A stretch of DNA of 64,000 nt from Amblyomma americanum (taxonomy: Eukaryota > Arthropoda > Arachnida > Ixodida > Ixodidae). The stretch lies in contig NC_135505.1 of NCBI RefSeq assembly GCF_052857255.1, positions 61,113,149 through 61,177,148 of the forward strand, written 5' to 3'. Made by a program: the position numbers and the translations under genes. Of this stretch, positions 1 through 10,619 are shown piece by piece. The notes under the pieces are model-generated. The model had not been told where the DNA came from. It was given only the letters and a program-made list of their open reading frames with translations, and made no database searches. Each line of letters starts with the position of its first letter. The first letter of the stretch is position 1.

Positions 1-320
1 GCAGCATCACAGCCATGAAGAAACGCGCAGGTATAACGAATTATGTATCCGCCGTACAGTTTCATGTTATGATGATGATGATGATGATCATCATCATCAC
101 TCATACTTCATAACGACTTATTTTATTTGCCTCTTTCCATTTTTGACCGACGCGATCACGGTTTTAAAATTACGCGCGTGTCATGTCATACATCTACCTA
201 TGCCCATTCAATCATACCACGCACTTTAACTGACTGGAACGCTCTGCCTTCATGTGTCGCGACTTCCACTGGTGCGGATAAATTTTATTCACTAATGTCT
301 GCCTTTACTACCGCTTAACT
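1..320 (+). pseudogene. C-terminal tail of a non-LTR retrotransposon (fragment)
   Basis: An open frame at 127-318 contains SIIPRTLTDWNALP. This resembles the Pro-Arg-Thr...Asp-Trp-Asn-x-Leu-Pro signature that closes the reverse-transcriptase ORF of CR1/Jockey-type LINEs. The protein stops shortly after this motif, as those elements do. Nothing of the RT core is present, so this is a 5'-truncated or eroded copy. The short run of GAT then ATC triplets at about 70-100 may be the tail of a preceding element. Clade is uncertain. Confidence 0.5.
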
Positions 321-323
321 TTC

Positions 324-850
324 TTGCGTTTGGCAGAGGTTGCCGCGTCCTCGTTTATGCCATCAACGTGGAGCTTCGGAGCCGCGCCATCTCGATGTCA
401 ACGACCGAGGCCAGCCACCTGCTCCGGTGCCGCTGTTTTCAGTGATCACTGCGATGAGGATGTGAAAAATTGGCTGGAATCGTACGAACGGGTGAGCCGT
501 CATAACAACTGGGACGACCGCGTAAAGCTTATCAATGGCATCTTCTGCCTCGGCGATGTCGCGAACCTCTGGTTCCGAAACCATGAGGCCGACATTCCCA
601 CTTGGGCCGTTCTAAAGAGCACACTTGCGGTGGTTTTCGGCCGTCCCGCCGTGCGGAAACTGCGCGCTGAGCAAAGCTTGCGTGTCCGAGCTCAGCACAC
701 GGACGAGACCTTCACCAGCTACACTGAAGATGTAGTTGACCTCTGCAAGCGTGTTGATCCGGCTATGTTGAGGTTGACAATATCAAACACATCATGAAAG
801 GTATCGACGAGGACGCTATTCAATTGTTTTTGTCGAAGAAGCCCTCCGCC
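324..850 (+). pseudogene. Gypsy-type LTR retrotransposon Gag fragment
   Basis: The translated product of 324-797 has the layout of the Retrotrans_gag domain: VKNWLESYERVSRHNNWDD, a stretch with NLWFRNHEADIPTW, then FGRPAVRKLRAEQSL and a closing TSYTEDVVDLCKRVDP. Such Gag proteins form the cytoplasmic particle of Ty3/Gypsy elements. The frame breaks near 765. In another frame the family-like continuation DNIKHIMKGIDEDAIQLFL follows to about 850, so one frameshift is visible. No zinc knuckle, protease, RT or LTR is present. Sequence from about 950 belongs to an unrelated LINE, so the gag piece is truncated at both ends. Confidence 0.7.
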
Positions 851-949
851 GCCCAGGAGTGCTCTGCTGTGCGACTCCCGCGCCGCCCTCAGCCGCCTGC
901 AATATAACGGCCGCGGTACCCCACTATTGCGGGAAATTCGCTCACTGAC

Positions 950-1515
950 GAGGCTGCGCTGCCGTATCCCCCCCTCTAAATTTTTATTTACACAAGTCGG
1001 GTTTGGTGCTCTCTCCCCTTTGTGCATTTTGCCGTGAGCCAGAATCTATTGAACATTTTTGGCTGTATTGTCACCGATTCAACTCACTGAGAAAAAGGTT
1101 GCTGGAGGAGCCCTTGCAGCATCTTGGCCTTAGTTTGAGCAGCCCGCTCTTGCTATCATTTGGCGCCACCACATTTGGGTTCAGCCACAGATCTGTTTGC
1201 ACCGCTGTTCAAAATTTCCTGATAGAATCTCACCGACTACCTTGCTAAGTGTTCCAACCTTTTCTTTTCTATCAATTATTACATTTTGACTAAATCATTA
1301 ATATTTAATCCCTCTCTTTATTATTATTCTTAAAATTTTAAAATCAAAACACTCATCCCTTTTCTGTTCATGACGAAAAATTCACCGGTGTTGCGATCCC
1401 ACGTGCTTTTCCTTTATGTTAACTGCGTTCAGGTGAATAGCCACCCGATTCTTGGCCGATCCCCCAGTGTGGGTATGTGCCATCTTTTGATAGGATAACA
1501 ACAACAACAACAACT
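950..1515 (+). pseudogene. 3' end of a LINE: zinc-knuckle tail, UTR and (CAA)n
   Basis: The coding part (about 960-1248) carries a C-x2-C-x7-H-x4-C knuckle (CAFC...H...C) followed by RKRLLEEP and a C-terminal SHRLPC. This is the zf-RVT-like tail found after the RT of several arthropod LINE clades. About 250 bp of AT-rich 3' UTR follows and ends in GATAACAACAACAACAACAAC near 1512. A (CAA)n terminus is typical of such elements and fixes the orientation. The RT core is missing, so the copy is 5' truncated. The upstream junction lies against a gag fragment at about 850-950. Confidence 0.7.
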
Positions 1516-1969
1516 ACCTGCCAGCGATCTGCCCCTTGCGCTGGAGGACGTGCGTGCGGCCATCCACGACCATCTCCGAAAGCAGCACCCCGACCCACGC
1601 ATCGCGGGAGGTGAGCGCATTGACAGTGTCACCGGCTGTCGCGCACTTACACGGTCACAACGTGCAATGATCCTCCGCGCGCGCATTGGCTGCGTGTGGG
1701 CCGGGGAACGACGGGTGCGTTACGGAATCGCGACGAGTGATCTGTATGACGGATGCGGTGCAGTGGAAACACTAGAACACCTGCTCCTCCACTGTGCCGC
1801 GTTCGCCGATGCTCGTCGCGATATGCTCGCGGCCTATAGGGCGCAGGGCATACTACCAGACTCCATCAAGACGCTATTGTTGCCGCAGGGCAGTGCGCGC
1901 ACTCGTGAGCGAACTTTGGTGAGCCTCTGTGCATTCGTCGAACACACGGGCTTGACGTCCCGTCTGTGA
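1516..1969 (+). pseudogene. LINE C-terminal fragment (I-like)
   Basis: The frame at 1550-1969 includes TRSQRAMILRARIGCVWAGE and then CGAVETLEHLLLHC. The latter matches the zf-RVT knuckle of I/R1-like LINEs except that the first cysteine is lost: the order is Asp-Gly-Cys where C-x2-C is expected. It ends at a TGA at 1967-1969. It begins directly after the (CAA)n tail of the preceding element, so the two LINE ends are head-to-tail. No RT or RNase H residues are present upstream. GC content is higher than in the flanking LINE. Confidence 0.6.
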
Positions 1970-2350
1970 GCGTTGTAAGCGAAAAAAATTGCAGGCGTGG
2001 CTTTGGCATGTGGCCCCAGAGAGTAACCTAGGAGGCAGGTGGGCCACTTACGTCACGTGACTCTGCGGAGTCATTACAACCTACCCACCGGGTAGTGAGA
2101 AACTGCCCACTGTGCCAGGTGGCAGTTAAATTAAGCATTCGTCGCTCGGGAAGAGCAACCTGTGAGCACCTGCCACCGTTGTGAGCTCCTGCCATCACAG
2201 GGCAGTGGCGCATCGCTTAGCGCCAAGAGGGGTATAGAACTCCCGGGGATCTGTGAATGTAATATAGAGAATGGGAATATGAGAATTAAACCATTACGCT
2301 GACGCGTCATACCCTTACGGGGAGCTTTACTGTCCCCTCCATTTTTTTGT
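1968..2350. repeat. Dispersed repeat family 1, copy A
   Basis: This segment shares an ordered series of motifs with copies at about 3775-4044/5176-5316, 12113-12180, 16808-17262, 29583-29895 and, more weakly, 47940-48410. The shared blocks include TCACGTGA, GGTGGCAGTT, GTCGCTCGGGAAGAG, CTGCCAT...GGGCAGTGGCGCATCGCTTA, GGGATCT, and a 3' part with TACGCT...GCGTCATACCCTTA. The block around GCGCATCGCTTAACCGCTGC reads on the minus strand like a tRNA A-box region, so a tRNA-derived origin is possible. The T-rich tail of this copy supplies the pyrimidine tract ahead of the AG at 2361-2363. Confidence 0.7.
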
Positions 2351-2422
2351 TTGTGGGCTGCAGGTTCCGGGTGACAAAGGACCGACAGGGCGGTAGAAGA
2401 AGATGAAGGAGAAGCATACGCC

Positions 2423-2625
2423 ATGTACTGGGAGCCCGGCGGTCCGGCCAAGGAAGAAAGCGAGGTCCGCAGAGCCCCACGCTTCGTGATTCGCCGCAGC
2501 AGCGCATCGCCCAAGAAAAAACCGGGGGACGCTGCCCCACGGGCTCCGGTCGGCGCCTCGGCACCCCTTCCAGCGCCCCTCTTCACGATCCCGTCCAGCC
2601 CTAGGCAAGTCGGAGACGAGCACAA
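2423..2625 (+). CDS. Exon 1 of a predicted 5-exon membrane-protein gene
   Basis: Proposed first coding exon of a gene ending at 57983. The ATG at 2423 has G at -3, and an in-frame TGA at 2372-2374 lies upstream. It encodes about 67 residues beginning MYWEPGGPAKEESEVRRAPR, rich in Lys, Pro, Ser and Ala (SASPKKKPGD). It ends ...DEH plus AA before a strong donor GTAAGT (2626-2631), giving phase 2. The next exon supplies a G that completes a Lys codon. Joined, the five exons give about 324 residues: a basic low-complexity N-terminal two-thirds, a Gly-rich linker, and one clear hydrophobic segment near residues 264-286. Topology suggests a single-pass membrane protein with a large soluble domain. 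I do not recognise the family. An out-of-frame ATG at 2402 has a good context and could act as a uORF or the true start. A pyrimidine tract and CAG at 2361-2363 could be an acceptor, making 2364-2422 5' UTR. Confidence 0.5.
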
Positions 2626-2631
2626 GTAAGT

Positions 2632-3375
2632 CTGGGCAGTTTCGGCTGCACTCGCTGCATGCTCACAAAAGCAGGCATTGGTCTCGCCGCGAAGGCTCAT
2701 TGGTTAGGGCGTCCGACTACTGAGCAGGATTTGGACCCGTTTAATGGAGACGAAATGCCGACATCAGGGCTTCACTGAAAACGAGGCGCTTGTAACGTGG
2801 AATAGGTGATAAAAATGAGGTTCAGGTTTCGCCACCACCAGATCACTCCACAAGCTAAGTACTGTGACCCCAAGACTGTTTTACAGCGCAAATTATAAGC
2901 TCATGTCGCTCAAACCCCAGGGAGACAGAAGTGGTTCTGAGGTGGGGAGGGGGAAGGATGCTGCTCTGCAGGTCTCTACGAGTAACTTATTGCTCAGCAC
3001 CTAGAGAACAAAGGGTGGTGAGGGAGCGGGTCAAACGGACGTGGGGAGGGAACGTTAAAACGGGTGCGTCAGAAGATTCTAGAGGTCAATGGCCTCAATA
3101 AAGTAGTAGTAGTAGTAAGTGTTTATCGATAAAAATAATAAAAAGGAAGTTAAAAGATATTTGCTAACGCCGGCAGCTGCCATCACTGTGTCGGCGGCAC
3201 CTGAGCTGGGGCAGCGGAAATAAAGGATAGAAGGCAGTATGAAGACTGCCTTCTATCAGCAGGTATTACACGCGAAAGGCGACACATGTATTACACTCGA
3301 AAAGCACCTCACATTTAGGAGACTAACATGACCCTGAATATTACGCATACTAAAAACATAAAAATGGAGGCTGCC
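2632..3375. repeat. Probable LINE 3' end with (GTA)n tail, plus a small hairpin
   Basis: The segment to about 3118 ends in GGCCTCAATAAAGTAGTAGTAGTAG. A polyadenylation-like AATAAA followed by a simple triplet tail is typical of LINE 3' ends, but no coding remnant was identified. At 3226-3257 a perfect 13-bp inverted repeat (GATAGAAGGCAGT, 6-nt loop) is present. Otherwise nothing recognisable. Confidence 0.35.
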
Positions 3376-3572
3376 ATACAACTGCCTTGATCACTCAGCT
3401 GTCACGGTGTTCAACTACTCAGCAAGAGCTCGGGTCATCGAATCCGGGCCGTGGTGGCTGCATTTTCATGGAGGACAAACGGAAGAGGCCCGTGTGCTGT
3501 GCGATGTCTGTGCGCGTTAAAGTACCCCAGGTGGTAAGAATTTATCCAGAGCCCTCCACTGCGCGTTCCTTG
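3376..3572 (+). repeat. tRNA-derived SINE, diverged copy
   Basis: The head matches the tRNA-like part of the window's main SINE (TCGAATCCGGGCCGTGG corresponds to the B box). The body motifs GAGGCCCGTGTGCTGTGCGA, CGTTAAAG and CCCCAGGTGG follow. The 3' end is diverged. Compare the best copy at 62507-62820. Confidence 0.75.
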
Positions 3573-3774
3573 GATCAAAGCGTACAGTGCAGCTGCGCAA
3601 TGAAGCTGCAGTGATGCGTACGATTCTCGGCGACGATGTTTGAGAGGAGTCGAAGGCCCGCTATTCAGAGAGTATTCGTCACGCATTCCGGCAGAGGTCG
3701 TAGATACCGGCAACCGCGCTGTTTCAATATGTCTCGGCAGGTTTGAGATCGTCCGATTTACTTACGTGAAAGCT

Positions 3775-4044
3775 GTAAGGCTCTCGTTGTGCGGAAAATC
3801 CTGCGTCGTCATCGTTGGCGTTGTCGGCGGTGTGAGCGAAATGGCCTCGAAAAAAAACCGGGTGGGCTACCTGTGTCACTTAGCTTGTGGCGTCATCACA
3901 ACCTGCGTACAGTTGCAGGTGGCAGATAAATTAATAATTGTTCGCTGGGGCAGCGCAACCTAGGTCGCACAAGCCTCACCAGTGGCAGGACCTGCCATAG
4001 CAGGGCAGTGGCGCATCGCTTAACCGCTGCGCCACTGCGCGAGG
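3775..4044. repeat. Dispersed repeat family 1, copy B, 5' part
   Basis: It carries the shared blocks GGCGTTGTCGGCGGTGTGAG, GGTGGCAGATAAATTAAT, GGGCAGTGGCGCATCGCTTA and CGCTGCGCCACTGCGC. It breaks off at about 4044, where a minus-strand LINE begins. The missing half resumes at about 5176. Confidence 0.7.
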
Positions 4045-5172
4045 ACAGACAGACAGACTTTATTTGGGAAGTGAGCTTTAGACCCTGCTGGGTCCCTGGG
4101 CCACTGCGCAGTCCCGCACTGCATTAAGTAGGTCATGCCGGGACATGACGTCGGAAGCCTGAGTCACCGCAGCAAACTGCGATGTCGGGTCTCCAGACGT
4201 GAGCAGGACCTCCCAGTCCTCCCAGCTCGAGATGGCGTGCTCTCCCTGCGGGGGAGGGTCAGCATGGCAGCCGAAAAGGATGAGGGAGAGTGTGGCGTGA
4301 GAGTCACCGCATAGGGAGCATGCTGGGGATGTGCCACAATAGTGGGATAACAGCTGAGGGGATTACAGAGAGCGGGTCTTGAGGCGTCTGAAGAGGATCT
4401 GTTGGGAGTGCCTAAGAGAGGGGTGGTGAGGGGGGCAATTCCGACGGTTCAAACGGGATATTTGCGCGAGCTCCGCAAAGGTGTGCGCTCGCTCCCTAAC
4501 AATCCTGGATCGAGACTGTCCTGAGCCCGGCAAGTCAAACCTCGGGCCAATTCATCGGCAGCCTCGTTTCCAGGGTTCCCAGAGTGAGCCGGCACCCACT
4601 GGAGCTCTACCCTGCGCGGTAAATTTTGGGTAGGGGTGTTCAAAAATTGCCAGGCAGGGGTGTGAATCCTGCCCCAGGCAAAGTTGGACAGAGATGTTTT
4701 GGAGTCGCTGAATGTATTGGGCGTCCGAATGCGCAAGGCCTAGGGCGATGGCGGTCTCCTCTGCCTCCTCGGGCGTAGAGCCCGAGGGAAGACTGAGTCA
4801 GGGGGTGGGATAGGGTTTGATTGCAGGCAACTGCTACCGCTTCATGCGCTGTACATGCGGCGTCTGCCCAAAAGGAATCGTGTGCTTGCCCATAATACTT
4901 ATGGAGGGCATTAGCGCGAGTTACGCGGCGAGGGATATGATATTGGGGAACGACGTCTCGAGGAAGGGGCTTCACAACGAGAGGTGTATGGATGTGTCGA
5001 GGGATTGCTATGAGGGTTGACTGGTTAGCCGGTATGTTGATGCGGAGGGAGGAGAGTATATGGCCGCCAGTGGCACTAGTGGCAAGTCTAAGGTACTGTG
5101 TCTGAAGGTACGCGTCAACTAGTTCCTGAGTGGTGTTATGCACGCCCAGTCCTGGCTATGCTAGTGCTACGA
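4045..5172 (-). pseudogene. Truncated I-like LINE end with RNase H and zinc knuckle
   Basis: Read on the minus strand, the translation in shifting frames gives an RNase H fold: DSFWADAACTA near the first Asp, an EEAEETAIAL block with the Glu, FSDSKTSLSNF with the second Asp, and VPAHSGNPGNEAADELARG with the His/Asp end. A C-x2-C...H knuckle (CSLCGDSHATL) follows. RNase H after the RT is a hallmark of I-clade LINEs. The 3' tail reads (CTGT)n at 4045-4060. At least two frameshifts (about 4640-4760 and after 4450) and an internal stop make it inactive. RT and endonuclease are missing at the 5' end (about 5172). It interrupts dispersed repeat copy B. Confidence 0.75.
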
Positions 5173-5316
5173 AGTAGGTAGGAGGGGTATGAGGACTCCA
5201 CTGGATCTGTGAATGTACAGTCGAAAATAACGAATTCCGCATTTCTATGGTGACCAATTACGCTATCACGTCGTACCCTTAAATCGGAGCCTAAGTGTCA
5301 TCTTCATTTTTTTTTT
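5173..5316. repeat. Dispersed repeat family 1, copy B, 3' part
   Basis: It continues the repeat interrupted at 4044: GGAGGGGTATGAGGACTCC, GGATCTGTGAATGTA, then TACGCTATCACGTCGTACCC and a T-rich end. These blocks follow the first half without gap in copies A, D and E. Confidence 0.7.
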
Positions 5317-6206
5317 CTTCGGTGTCAGAGAAAAACTTGATGCCCTCCTCACGCTTAACGGTGTCTTTGGACGAGATGTCTCTCTGCTGAGGCGCCATAC
5401 CCTCGGCGCTTTATGGATTCTGAAGACGCTTGCTGTCTAATTATCCGGGCTCGCCCAGCATTTCCAGGACTACTGCCTTCGATCACATGGCGCAGGTATC
5501 TACGGCACGTCAAGGGCACCATTTTGTGGTACAGTGAGCAGCTCCAGCGGTGCAAGCCAGAGCAAGCGGCGATAAGCATATTAGACACGCGGGCGGGCCT
5601 TCGCCGTGCTTCGTGTGCAACAAAATGGCGGTCATGGTGGCTTCGGTGGATACTTCTTATACAAATGCCTGTTAGACGCATACATTGCAGCTTCGCAACT
5701 ATAACGGAGTGGTGGAACCCTTTCCGGCCCATAAGTAAACGAACCTGGAAGCTGGAACATTTTGCGCAATTATTGCTCTTTAAGGCCCTTAACGTAATGT
5801 TTAGCATCCTTATTTCGGAGTATGAAGTTTCATATATGTGTAGATATGGCTGTTATTGATGAAACTATCATTACAGGAAAGACCATACATGTCTCCAGTT
5901 ACAGGAAGCAAACTTTTGGTATGAAGTAAAAAAACGTGTTGAGCTTCGCTTCATAGAAGTCAGGCCGCGCGAAAGTTTTGGCGTCATGCCAAGTCTGGCT
6001 CCCACCACCTCCTGAGTTCTCGCTTATCTTAGCCATTGACTTCTCCCTGGTTCAATCTTACTTTAAGCTGCGATGGCGCAGTCGTCGCATCAGCTGTGTG
6101 GTGGATTTCACCGAAGCTCGGCTCAGGGGGCCTCCGTAAAACGGCTCTCCCCGTAAAACTTAAAGCAGTTTACTCATAGGGTCAAAAACAACTAGAAGTC
6201 CAAGGC
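5317..6206. other. No gene recognised
   Basis: Overlapping open frames of about 150 codons exist on both strands near 5355-5859. Neither shows a domain, coding bias or splice context that I can support. Confidence 0.4.
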
Positions 6207-6430
6207 GCCGCAGTGGGTCAATGGTTCTGGGGCTCGGCTGCTAATTCGATAAAAGCAAAACACATAATTCATGTGTGTGCTCTGGAGCTTCATCTTATCT
6301 TGTTTGTGTGCACTCTAAGCGATTTTTCATCGTTTCGGTGTTAGAAATTATCCAGAGCCCTTCACTACGGCGTCCCTCATAGCTGAATCGCTTTGGGGCG
6401 TTAAACATTCATAAACCAAACCAAACCATC
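6207..6430 (+). repeat. tRNA-derived SINE, decayed
   Basis: A degenerate tRNA-like head (GCCGCAGTGGGTCAATGGTT, then GGGCTCGGCTGCTAA) is followed by the SINE's second-half motifs: ATTATCCAGAGCCCTTCACT, GGCGTCCCTCATAG and CGCTTTGGGGCGTTAAAC. The end is a CAAACC-rich tail. This is the subtype whose 3' end reads TTTGGGACGTTAAAC. Confidence 0.65.
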
Positions 6431-7904
6431 CTTTCGGGAGTAACGACGACCGTTTGACCCCGGAGATAGTAAATTTGTCCAGCGAAAAGACTAACTCCAC
6501 GACGAAGCAGGCCTGTGCAGATTTCAAGAACTAAGTGTTAAGCCCTTGGTAGCAACGACACGAGCGGAGGGAGGAACGACATCATGCTTAGTCCCCACTC
6601 TCGTGGGCCAGTGTAAGGCTTTCTATTTATTGTCTCAGGTGGCAGTTGGGGCGTTCTAGCAGAGACACGGGTTAAGCAGCGCCATGGTATGGGCCGAGAA
6701 AAAAGCTGCTTTCTTAGGCTCTAAACCACAAAATTCAGCAGCTGGCTACACTATAGAGAGGTTTTGGGGGGAGCTTTGCAGCACCTGACATACGGCTCAT
6801 TTGCATGGTAGGTTCGCCTACTAAAGCTCACAGCACCGGTGGCTTGGGCTGCTTCAACTATCAGAGAACACACGCCTTGGTATCTATCAGACGGCACTCC
6901 TCGTCTGCTCTGTTGTATGTAAACTGTCACGACTGGACATTTGAAGCCTCATAAGAACTACTAGAGGAGGACCTTGATTTGATTATTCCACGAGCAGCCT
7001 TCTTTTCCAAGATAGTCTTTTATTGTCTGCCTTCGCCTCCATTGGAAAAGAGCATATTGGTTTAGGGCACTTCGGGTCTTCAAACGCGTACTACGCAATA
7101 AATAGGTGATCTTGTTTTCGTTACCATTGAAACGCAGTTAGTGTGGCCATGAACTGAACCCATGAAATCGAATTCATAAAAAAACTATCATTGCTGCAGC
7201 TGTGAGGACTTTTTAATATTTAGACATCACGGGTCTAAAAACAAGACTGATAAAGAATTTAGAGGTAACGTAATGCAGTTTATTACACGTGCATGCCACA
7301 CTTCTGATTTGGTTCTCGGAACGTCAGAGATACTCACATACGCGATCACTATTTAAAGTACAGAGCGGGCGACTAACCTTATCTTTTTTTTAGTGCTTAT
7401 CAAGACAATTTTTTCAAGCGTGAATGCGATTTCAAAGCATTTGCCGGCCACTTCTTTACTGTGTAGCATAAACTCTGCCTGCACTTAGTGACCAATTTAT
7501 CTATTGTGCTGATGTCGCAACGGGCCCGGTACGGGCCTTACGCCGAGCTTTGCGGACGGGACCGGGTTCAGTAGAACGATAATATGTCCGGTTCTGGATT
7601 CCTGCATTGGTCTAGAGCCATGAAATGGGGCCTGTGCAGGGCTCTAGACGACATACAAAACCTTGGAGGAGGTGGCGAGGAAAGAAAACCGCGCCTATTC
7701 GGCGCCGAGCTGGATCGAGTGAATGTTGCTACGATCCGAGCAGCGCCGACTGTGAATCACGGTGCGTGAATACACGAACAGCTCGATGATACTTTTCGCG
7801 CGGAGAACGCCGTTATAAGCGCGCCATCTATTTTTAAGGCTTAAAAACCTTCTGCGAAAGCTCATGAGTATAAAGACTCTTAGTCGATCGTAGATGGATC
7901 GTTT
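6431..7904. other. No gene recognised
   Basis: Mixed-composition intronic sequence. No open frame with homology, tRNA fold or clear repeat structure was seen. Confidence 0.4.
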
Positions 7905-8290
7905 GAAAGCGTTCGCAGCCAAACGTTCGTTATATCCGAGGCTGACACACTAATGTTCGCAGTATCTGAGATTGTACACTTGGTTCGTTATATTCGAAGT
8001 AAACAAAGCAAGGTCCTTATATCCGAGGTCAAGACACGAAATTACATACTAGGTGACATACTTACCTACGTTATATTCGACGTTAACACATGAAAGTTCG
8101 TCATATCAAAAATGACATGTTAAGGTTCTTTATATCCGATGCTAACAAATGAAAGGCCTTTATAATCAAAGTGGCATAAAAAGGTTTGTTATATTCGAGG
8201 TTAACACAAGAAAGGTCCTTACAATCCAGGCGGCATACTATAATGTTCATATGTCCCAGGCAGTGTACTAAATTCGTGTAGATAGTATAA
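7905..8290 (+). repeat. Degenerate minisatellite, about 33-bp unit
   Basis: About ten imperfect units share the core GTTCGTTATATCCGAGGT followed by TAACACA and an A-rich spacer. Examples start near 7925, 7983, 8012, 8066, 8124, 8187 and 8220. Alternate units are diverged (TATCAAAAATGACAT, ATAATCAAAGTGGCAT), hinting at a two-unit higher-order repeat. Confidence 0.75.
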
Positions 8291-8504
8291 GTTCGTTCGT
8301 AGCCCTGTGGTCAAGTTGCCACTTGTACTGGCTACTGACAGAGAGCGGTTGTCATTTCTGCTGTACTGACTCATCTAATGCGAACGCATTAATGAAACAG
8401 CCACACGTTGCACTAATAATTGCAATATGTTCGATAAATCGACAGTGCGCTACCATTACCTCTCTCATGCTTCGTATACAAGGCACATATTCGGATAGCT
8501 CAAT

Positions 8505-8620
8505 CAGTTGTATTGGCGGTCTTGTGGTTGGCGCACCTAGGTACTAATCAACGGGACATAGATTTGATCCCAACCGGGGGACAGTTGTTTTTTCTCCTTT
8601 CAGCTGTTGTTCTCTTTGGA
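8505..8620 (+). repeat. tRNA-like SINE head
   Basis: GTGGTTGGCGCACCTAGGTA and then ATAGATTTGATCCC resemble A and B boxes at tRNA-like spacing. They are followed by a T-rich segment. This is a different tRNA-derived family from the main SINE. The 3' limit is unclear. Confidence 0.45.
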
Positions 8621-10105
8621 TGCATGGTTCCATCCCTACGTTGTTCATTTGGGACGAACAGTTGTACCCTAAGGGATGATTCGTATGTGACCAATGGTTA
8701 ACTTCTAAAGGACTAATGGTTGTGGCAACGCAGTTCATCCCCGAAGGGCCTAATTCTTCGTCCGAAAGGATAAAACATTGCTTGGAGTGGATGGTTGTCA
8801 TTCCTGGCTTCATTGTTTCATCTGCATCAGCTTGGCTGTAGATGCCCGAAGCAAGCACCCAGGAGGGTAATGCAGTTATTTTTTCTTTCGGCGCTTATCG
8901 CTGCGACCGCTGCGAGGTGCTCCGTTTTCCGCTCAGATGGATCACTGGAAAAATTTCCAGAATACCGCGAAGCCCTTCTTCCCGCTAACACATATGGAAG
9001 GTATATGGCTGCCGCAGCCTGGCGCTCCCTGCATGACAATCACATGTGGTGCCCGGCGTACCTGCTTTCGTAACACTGACGTTATAAATTACAAAGTAAT
9101 CTTCTTAACATTTAGCACAGGTAGCTTTAGTGCTTTTGCGAGCGAAGACTGAAAAAATTGGAAGCAATGAATTTTGAACTCGTCTAAGCAGCAACGTCCT
9201 CGTGTATACAGTCCCTCGAAGAGAGCCCAGAGGCACTGGAAGACATCCGCTCCATGCAATTTAATGCAAATTTTTTTGCTCGATGTTATGGTAATATTGA
9301 ACCACGGTGGCCGTATTCCTTCTAAGCCCGGCGGTGCGGGCAAAAGAAATGTTGTGCTCTAAAGTTTTTTACTGAATATACGTTCACACAGCAGGCAAGC
9401 AAGCCGGAGAGGGTAAGGCGCGCAGGTAAGGCTGCCTGGAGGTTAGAATTAATAAAGGACACAAGGGAACTGATGGGTTCGTTGGGGTTCTGTGATGGTG
9501 TCAGCACTGCGCCGAAAGGAACGGACAAGTGCACTTGACTTTGGTCCTTTCTCTACGTCCTCGATTTTTTTGCGCTTTGTTGTCAACATAATAAATAAAA
9601 TATAAATGCACCAAAAACTAATAAATCACATCTCAGTATATCTGTTGTACTGCTTGGTTGCAGAGCACATAGGCAAGAGCGAATAAGGCTCTGGAGGAGA
9701 AATATAACAACGTTTATATTTCGCGCACTTTCTCCGCAGAGATTTCTAAAGTAAAGATGCTATTAGGGTCTGAAAGTGTGTTAACAGCTTTAGTTAACGG
9801 CTCCTGCAGCAGATGTTGACCATATCTCGTGGGGATGCTCCTGGTGCTGCAGAGGCCTTCACTCTCAGAAAAAGAAACTGAAAGAGGGTGAGAGCTTAGT
9901 CCTTTTGGAAAAGAACCGGCTTTCCAAAACCATTCGTCCTTCTCGGAACTAACTGAAAAGGTTTTAGCTAGTGTTCGTCTCCTAACAGGTGGATGTAACA
10001 GATGCAACAGAGGGAAGCCACAGAAGCAACGGTAAAAAAAGGCACGCGAATCATAGTTTCTGACAGCACCGATCTCACATAAGACGATAAAAGAATGATC
10101 ACTTA
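8621..10105. other. No gene recognised
   Basis: Short overlapping open frames of 60-100 codons only. No domain or repeat family is recognised. Confidence 0.4.
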
Positions 10106-10195
10106 ACCCACACGAATATACCAGGATTCGAACTCACGATCTTTGGATCGGGAACAGATTGTGGATATGACAGCGTCACCACAGCAGAAAACACA
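10106..10195 (-). repeat. tRNA-like element
   Basis: On the minus strand GAGTTCGAATCCTGG matches a B box. An upstream GGTGACGCTGTCATATCC could be a worn A box. No full cloverleaf is supported, so a SINE head or tRNA relic is more likely than a gene. Confidence 0.4.
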
Positions 10196-10619
10196 TCGGA
10201 GAGAAGACGTATAACGAAGCACACAACTTGCTTGGGTGCACCACTCGCGTGCTCATTGCTGCTTACAGCAAATCATCGCGATTTTCACCTCATATGTTTT
10301 TCCAATACGTTTCGATAAACCTTAAACCATTGAGGGTAAAATTGCGTGTTTTGCGAAAAAAGAAGTGCCGAAACGTGCATGTGTACTTAACGCTCGGTAC
10401 TTCACAAGGGCAAATCATTGCTTATTTATTTTCTGGCGCGTAGATCGTTTTATTAAGGACGCCCCCATCTCAAGAAGCTGGCGCCATCTTGTGTCTAGGC
10501 TGGCAGTAACCACCATGCTGACATGTGCAGTCTCATTCGCAGAACAGGATGCAAGTGGCACCATTCGCCATTTCGGAGCTTCTGCATTGATATTGTTGGG
10601 AATCGAAAGAGTCTGACTG

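Noticed and set aside
324..797. Endogenous viral gene
   Set aside because: The domain layout is that of Gypsy-type retrotransposon Gag. No envelope or other viral gene is nearby.
2364..2396. Collagen-like reading VPGDKGPTGR just before exon 1
   Set aside because: The frame stops at a TAG within ten codons and does not match the frame of the exon. Coincidence is more likely.
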